Assembly (NCBI GenBank): GCA_964411125.1 | Contig: CAYPJU010000010.1 | Coordinates: 43,304-107,303, forward strand | Direction of reading: 5' to 3' | Length of the DNA: 64,000 nt | Origin: JBFIHF01 sp964411125 | GTDB lineage: Bacteria > Myxococcota_A > Bradymonadia > Bradymonadales > Bradymonadaceae | Shown here: positions 10,679-18,087 of the stretch, piece by piece | Position numbering within the stretch: the first letter of the stretch is position 1 | How the letters are laid out: each line of letters begins with the position of its first letter | Made by a program: the position numbers and the translations under genes | The notes under the pieces: model-generated | Seen by the model: the letters and a program-made list of their open reading frames with translations, nothing else | Told to the model about the DNA's origin: nothing | Database searches by the model: none

Positions 10679-11251
10679 ATGGTTTCGATGAAACAAAAAC
10701 TGACGATGGCGGTTGTGGTGGCCGCTTCGACCTTCGGCGCGGTCAACGCATCCGCCGAGTACCTCCCCGAAGACCGCGCGAGCGAGCAGCAGGCTTCCGG
10801 ATTCGAGATGGTGTTGGAGTACCTGAAGACCCGGCAGCTCGTGCCAAACCGGCTGGAGTTCCGCAAGCTCAGCGCCGACCCGGTCGCCGACCTCACGAAG
10901 ATCGCCAGCGGGCGGTACGAGGCCAGTGTCCGCGTCCGAGCGATCGAATCGCTCGCGCTGTACACGAACGACGACCGAGCCATCGACACGATCGACGACC
11001 TCGTCGCCCGTGTCGGAACCAAGAGCAAGCTCTTCGGTCCGGCGCTCGTCACCTGGGTCGCGATGCACGGAGAGAGCGTGGTCGATGCGGTCATGCCGTA
11101 CGCCACCCACCGTGACGCAAATGTCCGGATGGCAGCCGTCGTTGCCCTGGGACGCTACGGCGGACAGGCCGGCTTCGACCGCCTCAAGGAGCTGAAAAGC
11201 GTTGAAAACGACGAGGTTGTACGCGATCGAATCGCGCAGATCGTCGACTGA
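10679..11251 (+). CDS. Exported HEAT-repeat-like protein
   Basis: A 190-aa protein with a signal peptide (MVSMKQKLTMAVVVAASTFG..., cleavage near NASA-EY). The mature part is alpha-helical with HEAT/PBS-lyase-like repeats: segments such as ASVRVRAIESLALY and NVRMAAVVALGRYG are typical scaffold repeats that bind partner proteins. Start is ATG 10679 with GGTGG five bases upstream; a second ATG at 10688 is possible. A start at 10580 is rejected because it lies upstream of the predicted transcription start. The gene is alone, led by a sigma-54-type promoter and ended by a strong terminator, so it is probably an inducible single-gene unit. Partner and role are unknown. Confidence 0.75.
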   Translation: MVSMKQKLTMAVVVAASTFGAVNASAEYLPEDRASEQQASGFEMVLEYLKTRQLVPNRLEFRKLSADPVADLTKIASGRYEASVRVRAIESLALYTNDDRAIDTIDDLVARVGTKSKLFGPALVTWVAMHGESVVDAVMPYATHRDANVRMAAVVALGRYGGQAGFDRLKELKSVENDEVVRDRIAQIVD

Positions 11252-11446
11252 GTCCAGATTGGCTCGAAGTTTGAATTAGCAGCCGACTGTTGGATGAATG
11301 AATGATGACGAAGATCGGCTGAATCAGAATGTAGAGATGCGGAGCAGCCCGGGATGGATGACTGGATGGGCCGATCCGACGATAGAATGCCACTTGCGAC
11401 GCTGTGTGAATTGCTGAATTTCTGACTGTGTGGATGACAAAAAAAA

Positions 11447-11482
11447 GGCTCGGACCGAACACCGGCGGTCCGAGCCTTTTTT
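11447..11482. terminator. Strong bidirectional terminator
   Basis: An 11-bp perfect stem GGCTCGGACCG/CGGTCCGAGCC with an eight-base loop is preceded by eight A and followed by six T. It ends rightward transcription from the HEAT-like gene and leftward transcription of the pectinacetylesterase-like gene, whose stop is at 11497. Confidence 0.92.
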
Positions 11483-11496
11483 GCGTCCGGCCCGCC

Positions 11497-12606
11497 CTAC
11501 GGCGCGACCTGCTCCCATCGCTGATCACCTTCTACCCATCCTCCCACCCACTCCGACAACCGCACCCCGTCGGGCGACGAGACGTTCATCAGCCCTCCGA
11601 GCATGACGTGCTGAGTCCCCCCGAGGATGAACGCCTTCGTCGCGTCACCACCGAATCTATCGTCGGCGAACGTCGTGAACGCGGTCTGGTAGCTATCCCC
11701 GAGTGGATATCCGAAAAACAGGTGAATCGTCTGGTCGGCATCGTAGGCGAGCAAACCGACGCGTGAGCCGGACGACGTTTCGCGCAGGTGGTCGAACCAC
11801 TTCGGCAGATCTGTCCCACAGTCCGCGCACCCCTCGGGAGATTGAAGGTCCCACGCGGCGTTCATCTCTCCCATCCGTCCTCCGTAGGGCTGAACGAGCG
11901 GCCCGCAATCGGACAGGACGTGCGTCTCGGCGTCGGGGAACGCCGCGCGAAACTTGTGGAGGTTGAGCTGAGCGCCGTAACCGCCGGCGCTCGATCCTGC
12001 GACGAAGACGCGCTCCACGTCGTCGAACGTCGCGCCGAGCCGGTCCAGAAACACGTCGACGTTGTGCCCCCCGCGATGATGCACGTCGCGCGTCTGCCCG
12101 AGGGCCGTGTAGCTCTGGACCTTGTCCCCGGCGTGCAGGTCGCCGGTGCAGTACGGCACGAACACGTAGCTCATTTCGGCGAACGGGTTTCCTTCCAGCT
12201 CGCGATCGAACGCGTCCACGCTCAGCAGCGGCTCGTTGTCGAACCGCGATGCGCCATAGCCCGACTCCACGTTGACCGCCGACTTCAGGACGAAGCACGT
12301 GTTGACGTCCCAACAGGCGCCCCCACCGACGAAGTAGACGAGGAGGTCTCTCGCCCCCTCCAGTTCGTTGACGCCGATCCCGGCCGGCGTTCCGTTGCCG
12401 CAGACCGCATTGGGGAACTCGAACCAGCTCCAGGTGCCCGGCTCTGCGTCTATCGGGGAGGTATCCCCGCCGTCGCCATCGCTGGAACTCCCGGCATCGA
12501 CACCGGCGGCATCGGGTGCAGCCGGGTTGGGTCCGGTGGCGGGATCGCCGCAGCCGACGACAGAGATGATCGCAACGAGGAGGAAGAGAGACCGCATCAG
12601 AGGCAT
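11497..12606 (-). CDS. Pectinacetylesterase/Notum-family lipoprotein
   Basis: A 369-aa exported carboxylesterase of the pectinacetylesterase (PAE/Notum) family, which removes acyl groups from polysaccharides or lipids. The N terminus is a lipoprotein signal (lipobox VVGC, Cys19) followed by an Asp/Gly/Ser-rich linker. Family motifs visible: YFVGGGACWD (oxyanion region), GSSAGGYG (nucleophile elbow Ser), YDADQT (Asp) and GTQHVMLGG (His), giving a full Ser-Asp-His triad. Cys pairs (CWDVNTC, CADC) may form disulfides. Transcribed leftward onto the strong terminator; the next gene upstream is 75 bases away. Natural substrate cannot be named. Confidence 0.82.
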   Translation of the reverse strand: MPLMRSLFLLVAIISVVGCGDPATGPNPAAPDAAGVDAGSSSDGDGGDTSPIDAEPGTWSWFEFPNAVCGNGTPAGIGVNELEGARDLLVYFVGGGACWDVNTCFVLKSAVNVESGYGASRFDNEPLLSVDAFDRELEGNPFAEMSYVFVPYCTGDLHAGDKVQSYTALGQTRDVHHRGGHNVDVFLDRLGATFDDVERVFVAGSSAGGYGAQLNLHKFRAAFPDAETHVLSDCGPLVQPYGGRMGEMNAAWDLQSPEGCADCGTDLPKWFDHLRETSSGSRVGLLAYDADQTIHLFFGYPLGDSYQTAFTTFADDRFGGDATKAFILGGTQHVMLGGLMNVSSPDGVRLSEWVGGWVEGDQRWEQVAP

Positions 12607-12681
12607 CGTGGCTCCGGGGAAACCGCCGTGCGCGATGTTAGCCGATTTGTCGGCGCGTTCGAAAAAGGCCGCGCGACGAGC

Positions 12682-13029
12682 TCAACGCCCCGCAATCGCT
12701 CGCGCTTCCCCTAGCGACACGGCCACGTCGGGCGTGGCGTAGAACGCGCGAAGTCCGAGAGCCGGCTCCGTCGCCTGCACCGCGTAGAGAAAGTATCTCC
12801 CCTCCTCGACGAAGACGAAGCCGATCTCCCCCGGGCGAACGGAACGATGCGACGGGGTGCCGTAGACACGCCCGCCGTCTTCGAGCGGATCGACCGCTGC
12901 GATGACGATCCAGGGCCCCTCCCCGACCTCCGCCGGCATTCGAAACTCGATGTGAGGCCGGCGCGTCAGCGCGTAATACCTCCCGAGGTCCGCGATCGCC
13001 TTCAGGTTCGCGACGAGCCGGTCGAACAT
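12682..13029 (-). CDS. Conserved-looking protein of unknown function
   Basis: A 115-aa soluble protein with no signal peptide or membrane segment. The central part (WIVIAAVDPLEDGGRVYG, EIGFVFVEEGRYFLYAV) looks like a small beta-rich fold; I do not recognise a family. The ATG overlaps the mnmG stop in a TGATG junction, so it is translationally coupled to mnmG and likely co-transcribed. Nothing in it points to tRNA modification. Confidence 0.65.
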   Translation of the reverse strand: MFDRLVANLKAIADLGRYYALTRRPHIEFRMPAEVGEGPWIVIAAVDPLEDGGRVYGTPSHRSVRPGEIGFVFVEEGRYFLYAVQATEPALGLRAFYATPDVAVSLGEARAIAGR

Positions 13030-14921
13030 CAGGCGCGCAGATGAACGAGGAGGGCCGAGATCGCCGCCGGTGTCACACCGATGATTCGCGACGCCTGCCC
13101 CACCGTGCGCGGTCGTACGCGCTCGAGACGATCCCGAATCTCGATCGAGAGGCCGTGAACACCGGTGTAGTCGAGCTCGCCGGGGATCTGGCGCTCTTCC
13201 ATCTCACGGTGCTCCTGGATCTGCCGCTCCTGACGGCCGATGTAGCCGTCGTACTTGATCTGGATCTCGATCGCCTCGGCGGTCTCGTCGTCGAGCCCGT
13301 CGATGTCCAGCCCGGGTAGGAAGCGAGCCGCGATCGGGACGATGCTCTGCACGTCGACCTCGTTTCGACGAAGGAGGTCTTCGACGGTCACCCCGTTGCC
13401 GAGGCTCTCGATCCCGTGCTCCGCACAGAACGTCTCGTTCTCGCGGGACGCTCCGATCAAAGTCTCCGCGAAGGCCGCGCGGGTCGCTTCGACGGTCGCT
13501 CGCTTGCGTTCGAACTTCGCCCACTCGTCGGGGCCGAGCAAGCCGAACTGACGCCCGTACTTCGACAGTCGCCAGTCCGCATTGTCTTCGCGCAGCAGCA
13601 ACCGGTACTCGGCGCGGCTCGTGAACATGCGGTAAGGTTCGTCGACCCCGCGGGTTACGAGATCGTCGATCAGGACGCCGATGTACCCTTCGTCGCGGCC
13701 GATCACGAACGGTTCTTCGCCCCGCCCCGCGAGCGCCGCGTTGATCCCGGCGACGATCCCCTGGGCCGCAGCCTCTTCGTACCCGGAGGTCCCGTTGATC
13801 TGCCCGGCGAGGTAGAGCCCCCGCACACCGCGAAGTTCGAGGGTGTGATCGAGCTGGATCGGGTTCACGAAATCGTACTCGACCGCGTAGCCGGGCCGCA
13901 TGATCTCCGCGTTCTCCAACCCGGGGATCGTCTTCAGCATCCCCATCTGCACGTCGAGCGGCAGGCTCGTCGACAGTCCGCTCGGGTAGACTTCGTTCGT
14001 GTCGAGCCCCTGGGGCTCGAGGAAGATCTGGTGCCGCTCCTTGTCCGCGAAACGCACGACCTTGTCTTCCAGGCTCGGACAGTATCGCGGTCCGAGCCCC
14101 TCGATCACCCCCGTGAAGAGCGGCGAACGGTCTGTGTTGGCCGCGATCAGATCGTGGGTCTTCTGGTTCGTGTAGGTGATGGCGCAGGAGACCTGCTCCA
14201 ACATCGGCGGATCCCAGTAGAACGAGAACCGGCGGGGCGGATCGTCGGGCGGCTGCTCTTCGAGCGATTCCCAATCGATCGTTCTAGAATCGAGCCGGGG
14301 CGTCGTCCCAGTTTTGAGCCGCCCCATCTCGAGGTCGAGCTCCGCCAGCGTCTTCGCCAGGCCGTACGATGCAGCGTCCCCGGCGCGTCCCCCTTTGAAG
14401 TTGTCGAGCCCGACGTGGCAGAGGCCGCGCAGGAAGGTGCCGGTAGTGATCACGACTCGTGGCGCCTCGTAGAAGACGCCGAGCTTGTCGAGGACGCCGG
14501 CGATTCGACGCTCGCCCTCACGCTCTTCGATCCGAATGTCCTCGACACTCCCCTGCTTGATCGTGAGGTTGTCGGTGTTCATCAACAACTGCTGCATCTC
14601 GGCGCGGTAGCGCCGCATGTCACACTGCGCGCGACGCGACCGAACCGCGGGCCCCTTGCGGGTGTTGAGCCGCCGGTACTGGATCGCGGAGGCGTCCGCG
14701 ACCCGGCCCATGACACCACCGAGGGCGTCGACCTCACGAGCGAGATGCCCCTTCGCCACGCCGCCGATTGCGGGGTTGCAGCTCATTTGACCGATCGTGT
14801 CGATGTTCATCGTCAGGAGCAGTGTCTGTTGCCCCATCCGGGCGAGAGCATGTGCCGCCTCGCTGCCAGCATGGCCGCCCCCAATCACGATCGCGTCGAA
14901 TTTCCGAGGATGTCTCAGCAC
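13029..14921 (-). CDS. mnmG: tRNA uridine-5-carboxymethylaminomethyl modification enzyme MnmG
   Basis: The FAD protein MnmG (GidA) works with GTPase MnmE to install cmnm5/nm5 on the wobble uridine of certain tRNAs. The 630-aa length is standard. Visible are the FAD Rossmann motif VIGGGHAGSEAAHALARMG near the N terminus, the MSCNPAIGGVAKGHLAREVD block, TGTFLRG, and the C-terminal helical tRNA/MnmE-binding region (LDYTGVHGLSIEIRDRLERV). Start is GTG at 14921 with GGAG seven bases upstream. mnmE is not in the window. A 115-aa gene follows in a TGATG junction. Confidence 0.96.
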   Translation of the reverse strand: MLRHPRKFDAIVIGGGHAGSEAAHALARMGQQTLLLTMNIDTIGQMSCNPAIGGVAKGHLAREVDALGGVMGRVADASAIQYRRLNTRKGPAVRSRRAQCDMRRYRAEMQQLLMNTDNLTIKQGSVEDIRIEEREGERRIAGVLDKLGVFYEAPRVVITTGTFLRGLCHVGLDNFKGGRAGDAASYGLAKTLAELDLEMGRLKTGTTPRLDSRTIDWESLEEQPPDDPPRRFSFYWDPPMLEQVSCAITYTNQKTHDLIAANTDRSPLFTGVIEGLGPRYCPSLEDKVVRFADKERHQIFLEPQGLDTNEVYPSGLSTSLPLDVQMGMLKTIPGLENAEIMRPGYAVEYDFVNPIQLDHTLELRGVRGLYLAGQINGTSGYEEAAAQGIVAGINAALAGRGEEPFVIGRDEGYIGVLIDDLVTRGVDEPYRMFTSRAEYRLLLREDNADWRLSKYGRQFGLLGPDEWAKFERKRATVEATRAAFAETLIGASRENETFCAEHGIESLGNGVTVEDLLRRNEVDVQSIVPIAARFLPGLDIDGLDDETAEAIEIQIKYDGYIGRQERQIQEHREMEERQIPGELDYTGVHGLSIEIRDRLERVRPRTVGQASRIIGVTPAAISALLVHLRA

Positions 14922-15002
14922 GGGATTTCTCCGTCACTCAAATCGGGTCTGTCGCGCTCGGCGCATTCGCGCGCCGAAACTGCAAGCCGGGCGAGCCCGC
15001 GA

Positions 15003-17045
15003 TTACGGGCACACCTCGTTGGCGGCGCCGGGGCTTCCTTCGCCACCGTCGCCGTACGACACGGTCGCGAAACAGAAATTCGCCCCGTCGTCGTTCCCCG
15101 CGGCGGTCAGCGAACCCGGGTCGAGTTGCAGCGCACGCCCGCTCGGCAGCGACGACGTGATGGTGACCGGGTTGTCGTAGAACGACTCGTCGATCAGCGT
15201 TCCATCGTGCTGCGTGAGCTTCAACGTGAAAGGCTGGGTCTCGTCGGGGTTGTTCTTGAGATGACCGCCTGAATAGAGGAACGCCCCACTGACACCTCCA
15301 TTGGCGCTCGGGTCCACGTCGCGCGCGAACACCAGGTACTGCCCTGCCCCCACCGTCGCGTTGACGTCCAGGAACATGAACGAGTCGTTAGCGTTGCCCG
15401 AATCCGAATCCGCGAAAATCACGGAGAAGAGAGAGAGCTCGCCTCCGGTCGTGTTGTAGATCTCGAACCACTCGCGCGAGGTGTCGGAGCCATCCGGATT
15501 TCCCATGAACTCGGTGAAGATCACCTCACCTGGCTGCGGGACGTTGGGGGGAATCGTCTCGCAGACGCCGAACGCGCAGATCTGGCTCCCCTCGGTGCAT
15601 TGCACCTCGACGGTGTCGTAGTCGCAGTAGGGATTGTTGAGACGCGTCACCTCACACATCGTGTTGTTGCTGACGAACTGGACGGCCTTGTTCTCGGCGT
15701 CGAGGCAGTATCCGAGCGGCGCCTCGCACGTGAAACCGGCGCAAGGATCGGCGACGCAATCGGTGTTGGCGCCCCCCGGGGTACCGTAGTTGGAGGGACT
15801 CGTCGCAAACTCGTCCCCCATGCTCGGGCACCAGTTCGAGAAGAGGTTGTTCGAGGCGGCGTCGAGCGGCGCCGCGGGGCTGAGCTTTCGCGACCGCCCG
15901 GCGAGGATCGAACCTCCCTCGTAGTAGACGTGGTCCGAAACGCCCCCGTTCGGATCGATGAGCTGGATCCAGTCGGTATTGTTCGCGAGTCGAACGTCCG
16001 CGTAGTTGTAGTCGGGGGTGAAGGGGACGCTGTCGGAGTACGCGAACACCATGCGTGCGCCCGCATCGATGGGGCCCAGGCCCGCGATGACGTGCTCCTC
16101 GGGAGTGTTGCCCGTCCCCGCGCTCCGGATCGTCCAGCCGTCCAGCTCGACCGCGGCGTTGGACGTGTTCACCACCTCGAACCACTCTCCGATGTCGTTG
16201 AAGCTCCCGGCGGGATTCGCCATGTACTCGACGATCACGAGCGGCCCGACCTCCGTCACACCTCCTTCGCAGGTCGCGTTGTTGCAGGTGGCGAACGTGT
16301 AGAGGCAGTCTTCGAACTCGAGATCGTAGTCGCAGAACGGCGTGCCGTTGTTGTCGACGCACGTCCCTGCCTGGCCGTAGCGTCTCGCGACCTCACCGTC
16401 GCAATCGTCGGCCGGTGGGTCGTCGCACGTCACGCCGTCGCAACCGCCTTCCAGGCATCGCGCGTTGTTGCATCCGGCCGCGCACGCCATGCGAGTTTCC
16501 TGGTAGTCGCAGACGCCGTCGAGGCACGTCCCTGCCGCCGAGTAGGTGATGAGCGTCGTCCCATCTCCGTCGCACACGGGCGACGGGGCCGCATTGCAGA
16601 CGACGTTCTCGCACGCGTCGGGCAGACACTCCCCACCGAGGCATCCGTTCTCGCAGGTCGTCCGGGTCTCCGCATAGTTGCAAACCGTACCGTTCTCGCC
16701 GGAGTCGCACGTCCCCACCTGAGACCCGCCGACGATGTCGGAGCCGTCGCAGGTCGCGTCTGCCGGACCCGAATCGCAGTCCTCGTCGACGACGCACTCG
16801 CCCGAGGAGACGCAGCGCCCGAAACTGTCGCACGACGTGCCGGCGGCACATCCCGGCTCGGCCGCCCCCGGGTCGCAATCCTGAACGCACTTGTCGTCGT
16901 CGTCGCAGTAGAAGCCGGGATCACAGTCGAGGTCCTGGGTGCAGCTCGTCACCTTGTCGCTCGGGTCGTCGGTCTTGCAGCCGCTGGAAACGAACGCCAT
17001 GGCGATCACTGCGGCGAGGGAGAAAATCTGGCGAACGCTTTTCAT
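15003..17045 (-). CDS. Cys-rich surface lipoprotein with two lamin-tail domains
   Basis: A 680-aa lipoprotein (signal with lipobox SSGC, Cys23). Residues from about 30 to 265 are a Cys-rich array of EGF-like or Myxo-type cysteine repeats (CTQDLDCDPGFYCDDDDKC and similar), likely disulfide-linked. Two LTD (lamin-tail) beta-sandwich domains follow, each opening with an [IV]xExMxNP signature: LVIVEYMANPAG and VIFTEFMGNPDG, split by a further Cys-rich stretch. No catalytic motif is visible; it looks like a surface or outer-membrane-vesicle structural/adhesive protein. It shares the LTD module with the amidohydrolase at 6667. It is transcribed alone; its 5' region faces the CHAD gene. Confidence 0.78.
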   Translation of the reverse strand: MKSVRQIFSLAAVIAMAFVSSGCKTDDPSDKVTSCTQDLDCDPGFYCDDDDKCVQDCDPGAAEPGCAAGTSCDSFGRCVSSGECVVDEDCDSGPADATCDGSDIVGGSQVGTCDSGENGTVCNYAETRTTCENGCLGGECLPDACENVVCNAAPSPVCDGDGTTLITYSAAGTCLDGVCDYQETRMACAAGCNNARCLEGGCDGVTCDDPPADDCDGEVARRYGQAGTCVDNNGTPFCDYDLEFEDCLYTFATCNNATCEGGVTEVGPLVIVEYMANPAGSFNDIGEWFEVVNTSNAAVELDGWTIRSAGTGNTPEEHVIAGLGPIDAGARMVFAYSDSVPFTPDYNYADVRLANNTDWIQLIDPNGGVSDHVYYEGGSILAGRSRKLSPAAPLDAASNNLFSNWCPSMGDEFATSPSNYGTPGGANTDCVADPCAGFTCEAPLGYCLDAENKAVQFVSNNTMCEVTRLNNPYCDYDTVEVQCTEGSQICAFGVCETIPPNVPQPGEVIFTEFMGNPDGSDTSREWFEIYNTTGGELSLFSVIFADSDSGNANDSFMFLDVNATVGAGQYLVFARDVDPSANGGVSGAFLYSGGHLKNNPDETQPFTLKLTQHDGTLIDESFYDNPVTITSSLPSGRALQLDPGSLTAAGNDDGANFCFATVSYGDGGEGSPGAANEVCP

Positions 17046-17156
17046 CGCTTCGAATCCACTTCATGGGGTCACGCGCGCGGTTTTAGAGAAACCCGGACAA
17101 AACCTCAAGGGAACGGCACAGAACGGAGGGCGCCGCCCTCCCCTTTGCAGGACGGT

Positions 17157-17196
17157 GTTCGCGACGTAGGTTTGCACCGGTCGCACGGTCGCGAAC
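17157..17196 (+). promoter_or_regulatory. Inverted repeat upstream of the CHAD gene
   Basis: GTTCGCGAC (17157-17165) and GTCGCGAAC (17188-17196) form a perfect nine-bp inverted repeat separated by 22 bases, ending 16 bases before the CHAD ATG. It could be an operator pair or a leader hairpin in this divergent intergenic region. Confidence 0.35.
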
Positions 17197-17211
17197 CGCC
17201 CAGGAGTTGTC

Positions 17212-18087
17212 ATGCCGTACGTTCTCGCTGTCGAAACATCGCTGTCGGATTCGATGCGGGCGGTCCTCAAGGACCAGTTGGAGGAGTCGATCGCGCTGAC
17301 GGAATCCCCGTCGGACGTGCTGACGGCGGTCCACGACGTCCGAAAGAACATGAAGCGCATCCGCGCGGGGCTCCGTTTGGTCCGACCGAATCTGCTGGAC
17401 TACGCGGCCGAAAACGCCCGCTTTCGGGACATCGCGCGCGGACTCTCCCCGCTTCGTGATGCCGAAGCTCTCATGGAGACGCTCGAGCATCATCAAGACT
17501 CCCTGAGCGCTTACGACGCCTCGCTGTACGGAAGGGTCGCTGCTCGGGTGCGACGCCATCGGGAGCAGGTGCTTGCCGAGCAGGATCCCTTGGTGGCGCT
17601 CCAGCGCGCGGGCGAATCGCTGCGAGCGGCCCGTCCGCAGCTCGATGCGCTGACGATCGGCGGCGAAGGCTTCGGCGTCGTCGCAGGGGGACTCGACAAG
17701 ACCTACAAGCGCGCACGGAGGCTCTGGGGGCGAGCGTTCGAGCTCGGTTCGTTCGAGGTCTTCCACGAATGGCGCAAACGCGCCAAGTATCACCGGCACC
17801 ACCTCGAGCTCCTCCACGAAGTGTGGCCGGAGTTGATGGGGGCGTGGACCCAGGAGCTGGCGTATCTCACCGATCTGCTGGGGTGGGACCACGACCTCGC
17901 TGTCCTCCTCGAGATCGGCGGCGACGACCCGGCGCTGGCCGGGTGGGTCGCAGAGCGGTCCGTTCGGTACCGCGACAAACTGGACCCGGTCGCCAGGCGG
18001 CTCTTCACCGAGCGAAGATCCGCTCTCGTCCGCCGGCTGGGCGGCTATTGGCAAGCGAAGCACGTCGGACTACAACCACAACGATGA
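17212..18087 (+). CDS. CHAD domain protein
   Basis: A 291-aa CHAD (conserved histidine alpha-helical domain) protein. CHAD domains bind inorganic polyphosphate through a basic helical surface. The diagnostic pattern is present: VHDVRKNMKRIRAGLRLVRP near the N terminus and HEWRKRAKYHRHHLELL in the second half, both with the conserved His/Arg/Lys runs. No CYTH triphosphatase domain is fused. ATG 17212 has CAGGAG five bases upstream. Its stop overlaps the helicase start (ATGA), so the two are translationally coupled. Confidence 0.9.
   Translation: MPYVLAVETSLSDSMRAVLKDQLEESIALTESPSDVLTAVHDVRKNMKRIRAGLRLVRPNLLDYAAENARFRDIARGLSPLRDAEALMETLEHHQDSLSAYDASLYGRVAARVRRHREQVLAEQDPLVALQRAGESLRAARPQLDALTIGGEGFGVVAGGLDKTYKRARRLWGRAFELGSFEVFHEWRKRAKYHRHHLELLHEVWPELMGAWTQELAYLTDLLGWDHDLAVLLEIGGDDPALAGWVAERSVRYRDKLDPVARRLFTERRSALVRRLGGYWQAKHVGLQPQR

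Noticed and set aside
15600..17459. Long open frame antisense to the Cys-rich lipoprotein
   Set aside because: High-GC sequence leaves long stop-free antisense frames; the product is Arg/Val-rich with no domain, while the sense strand shows signal peptide, lipobox and LTD domains.
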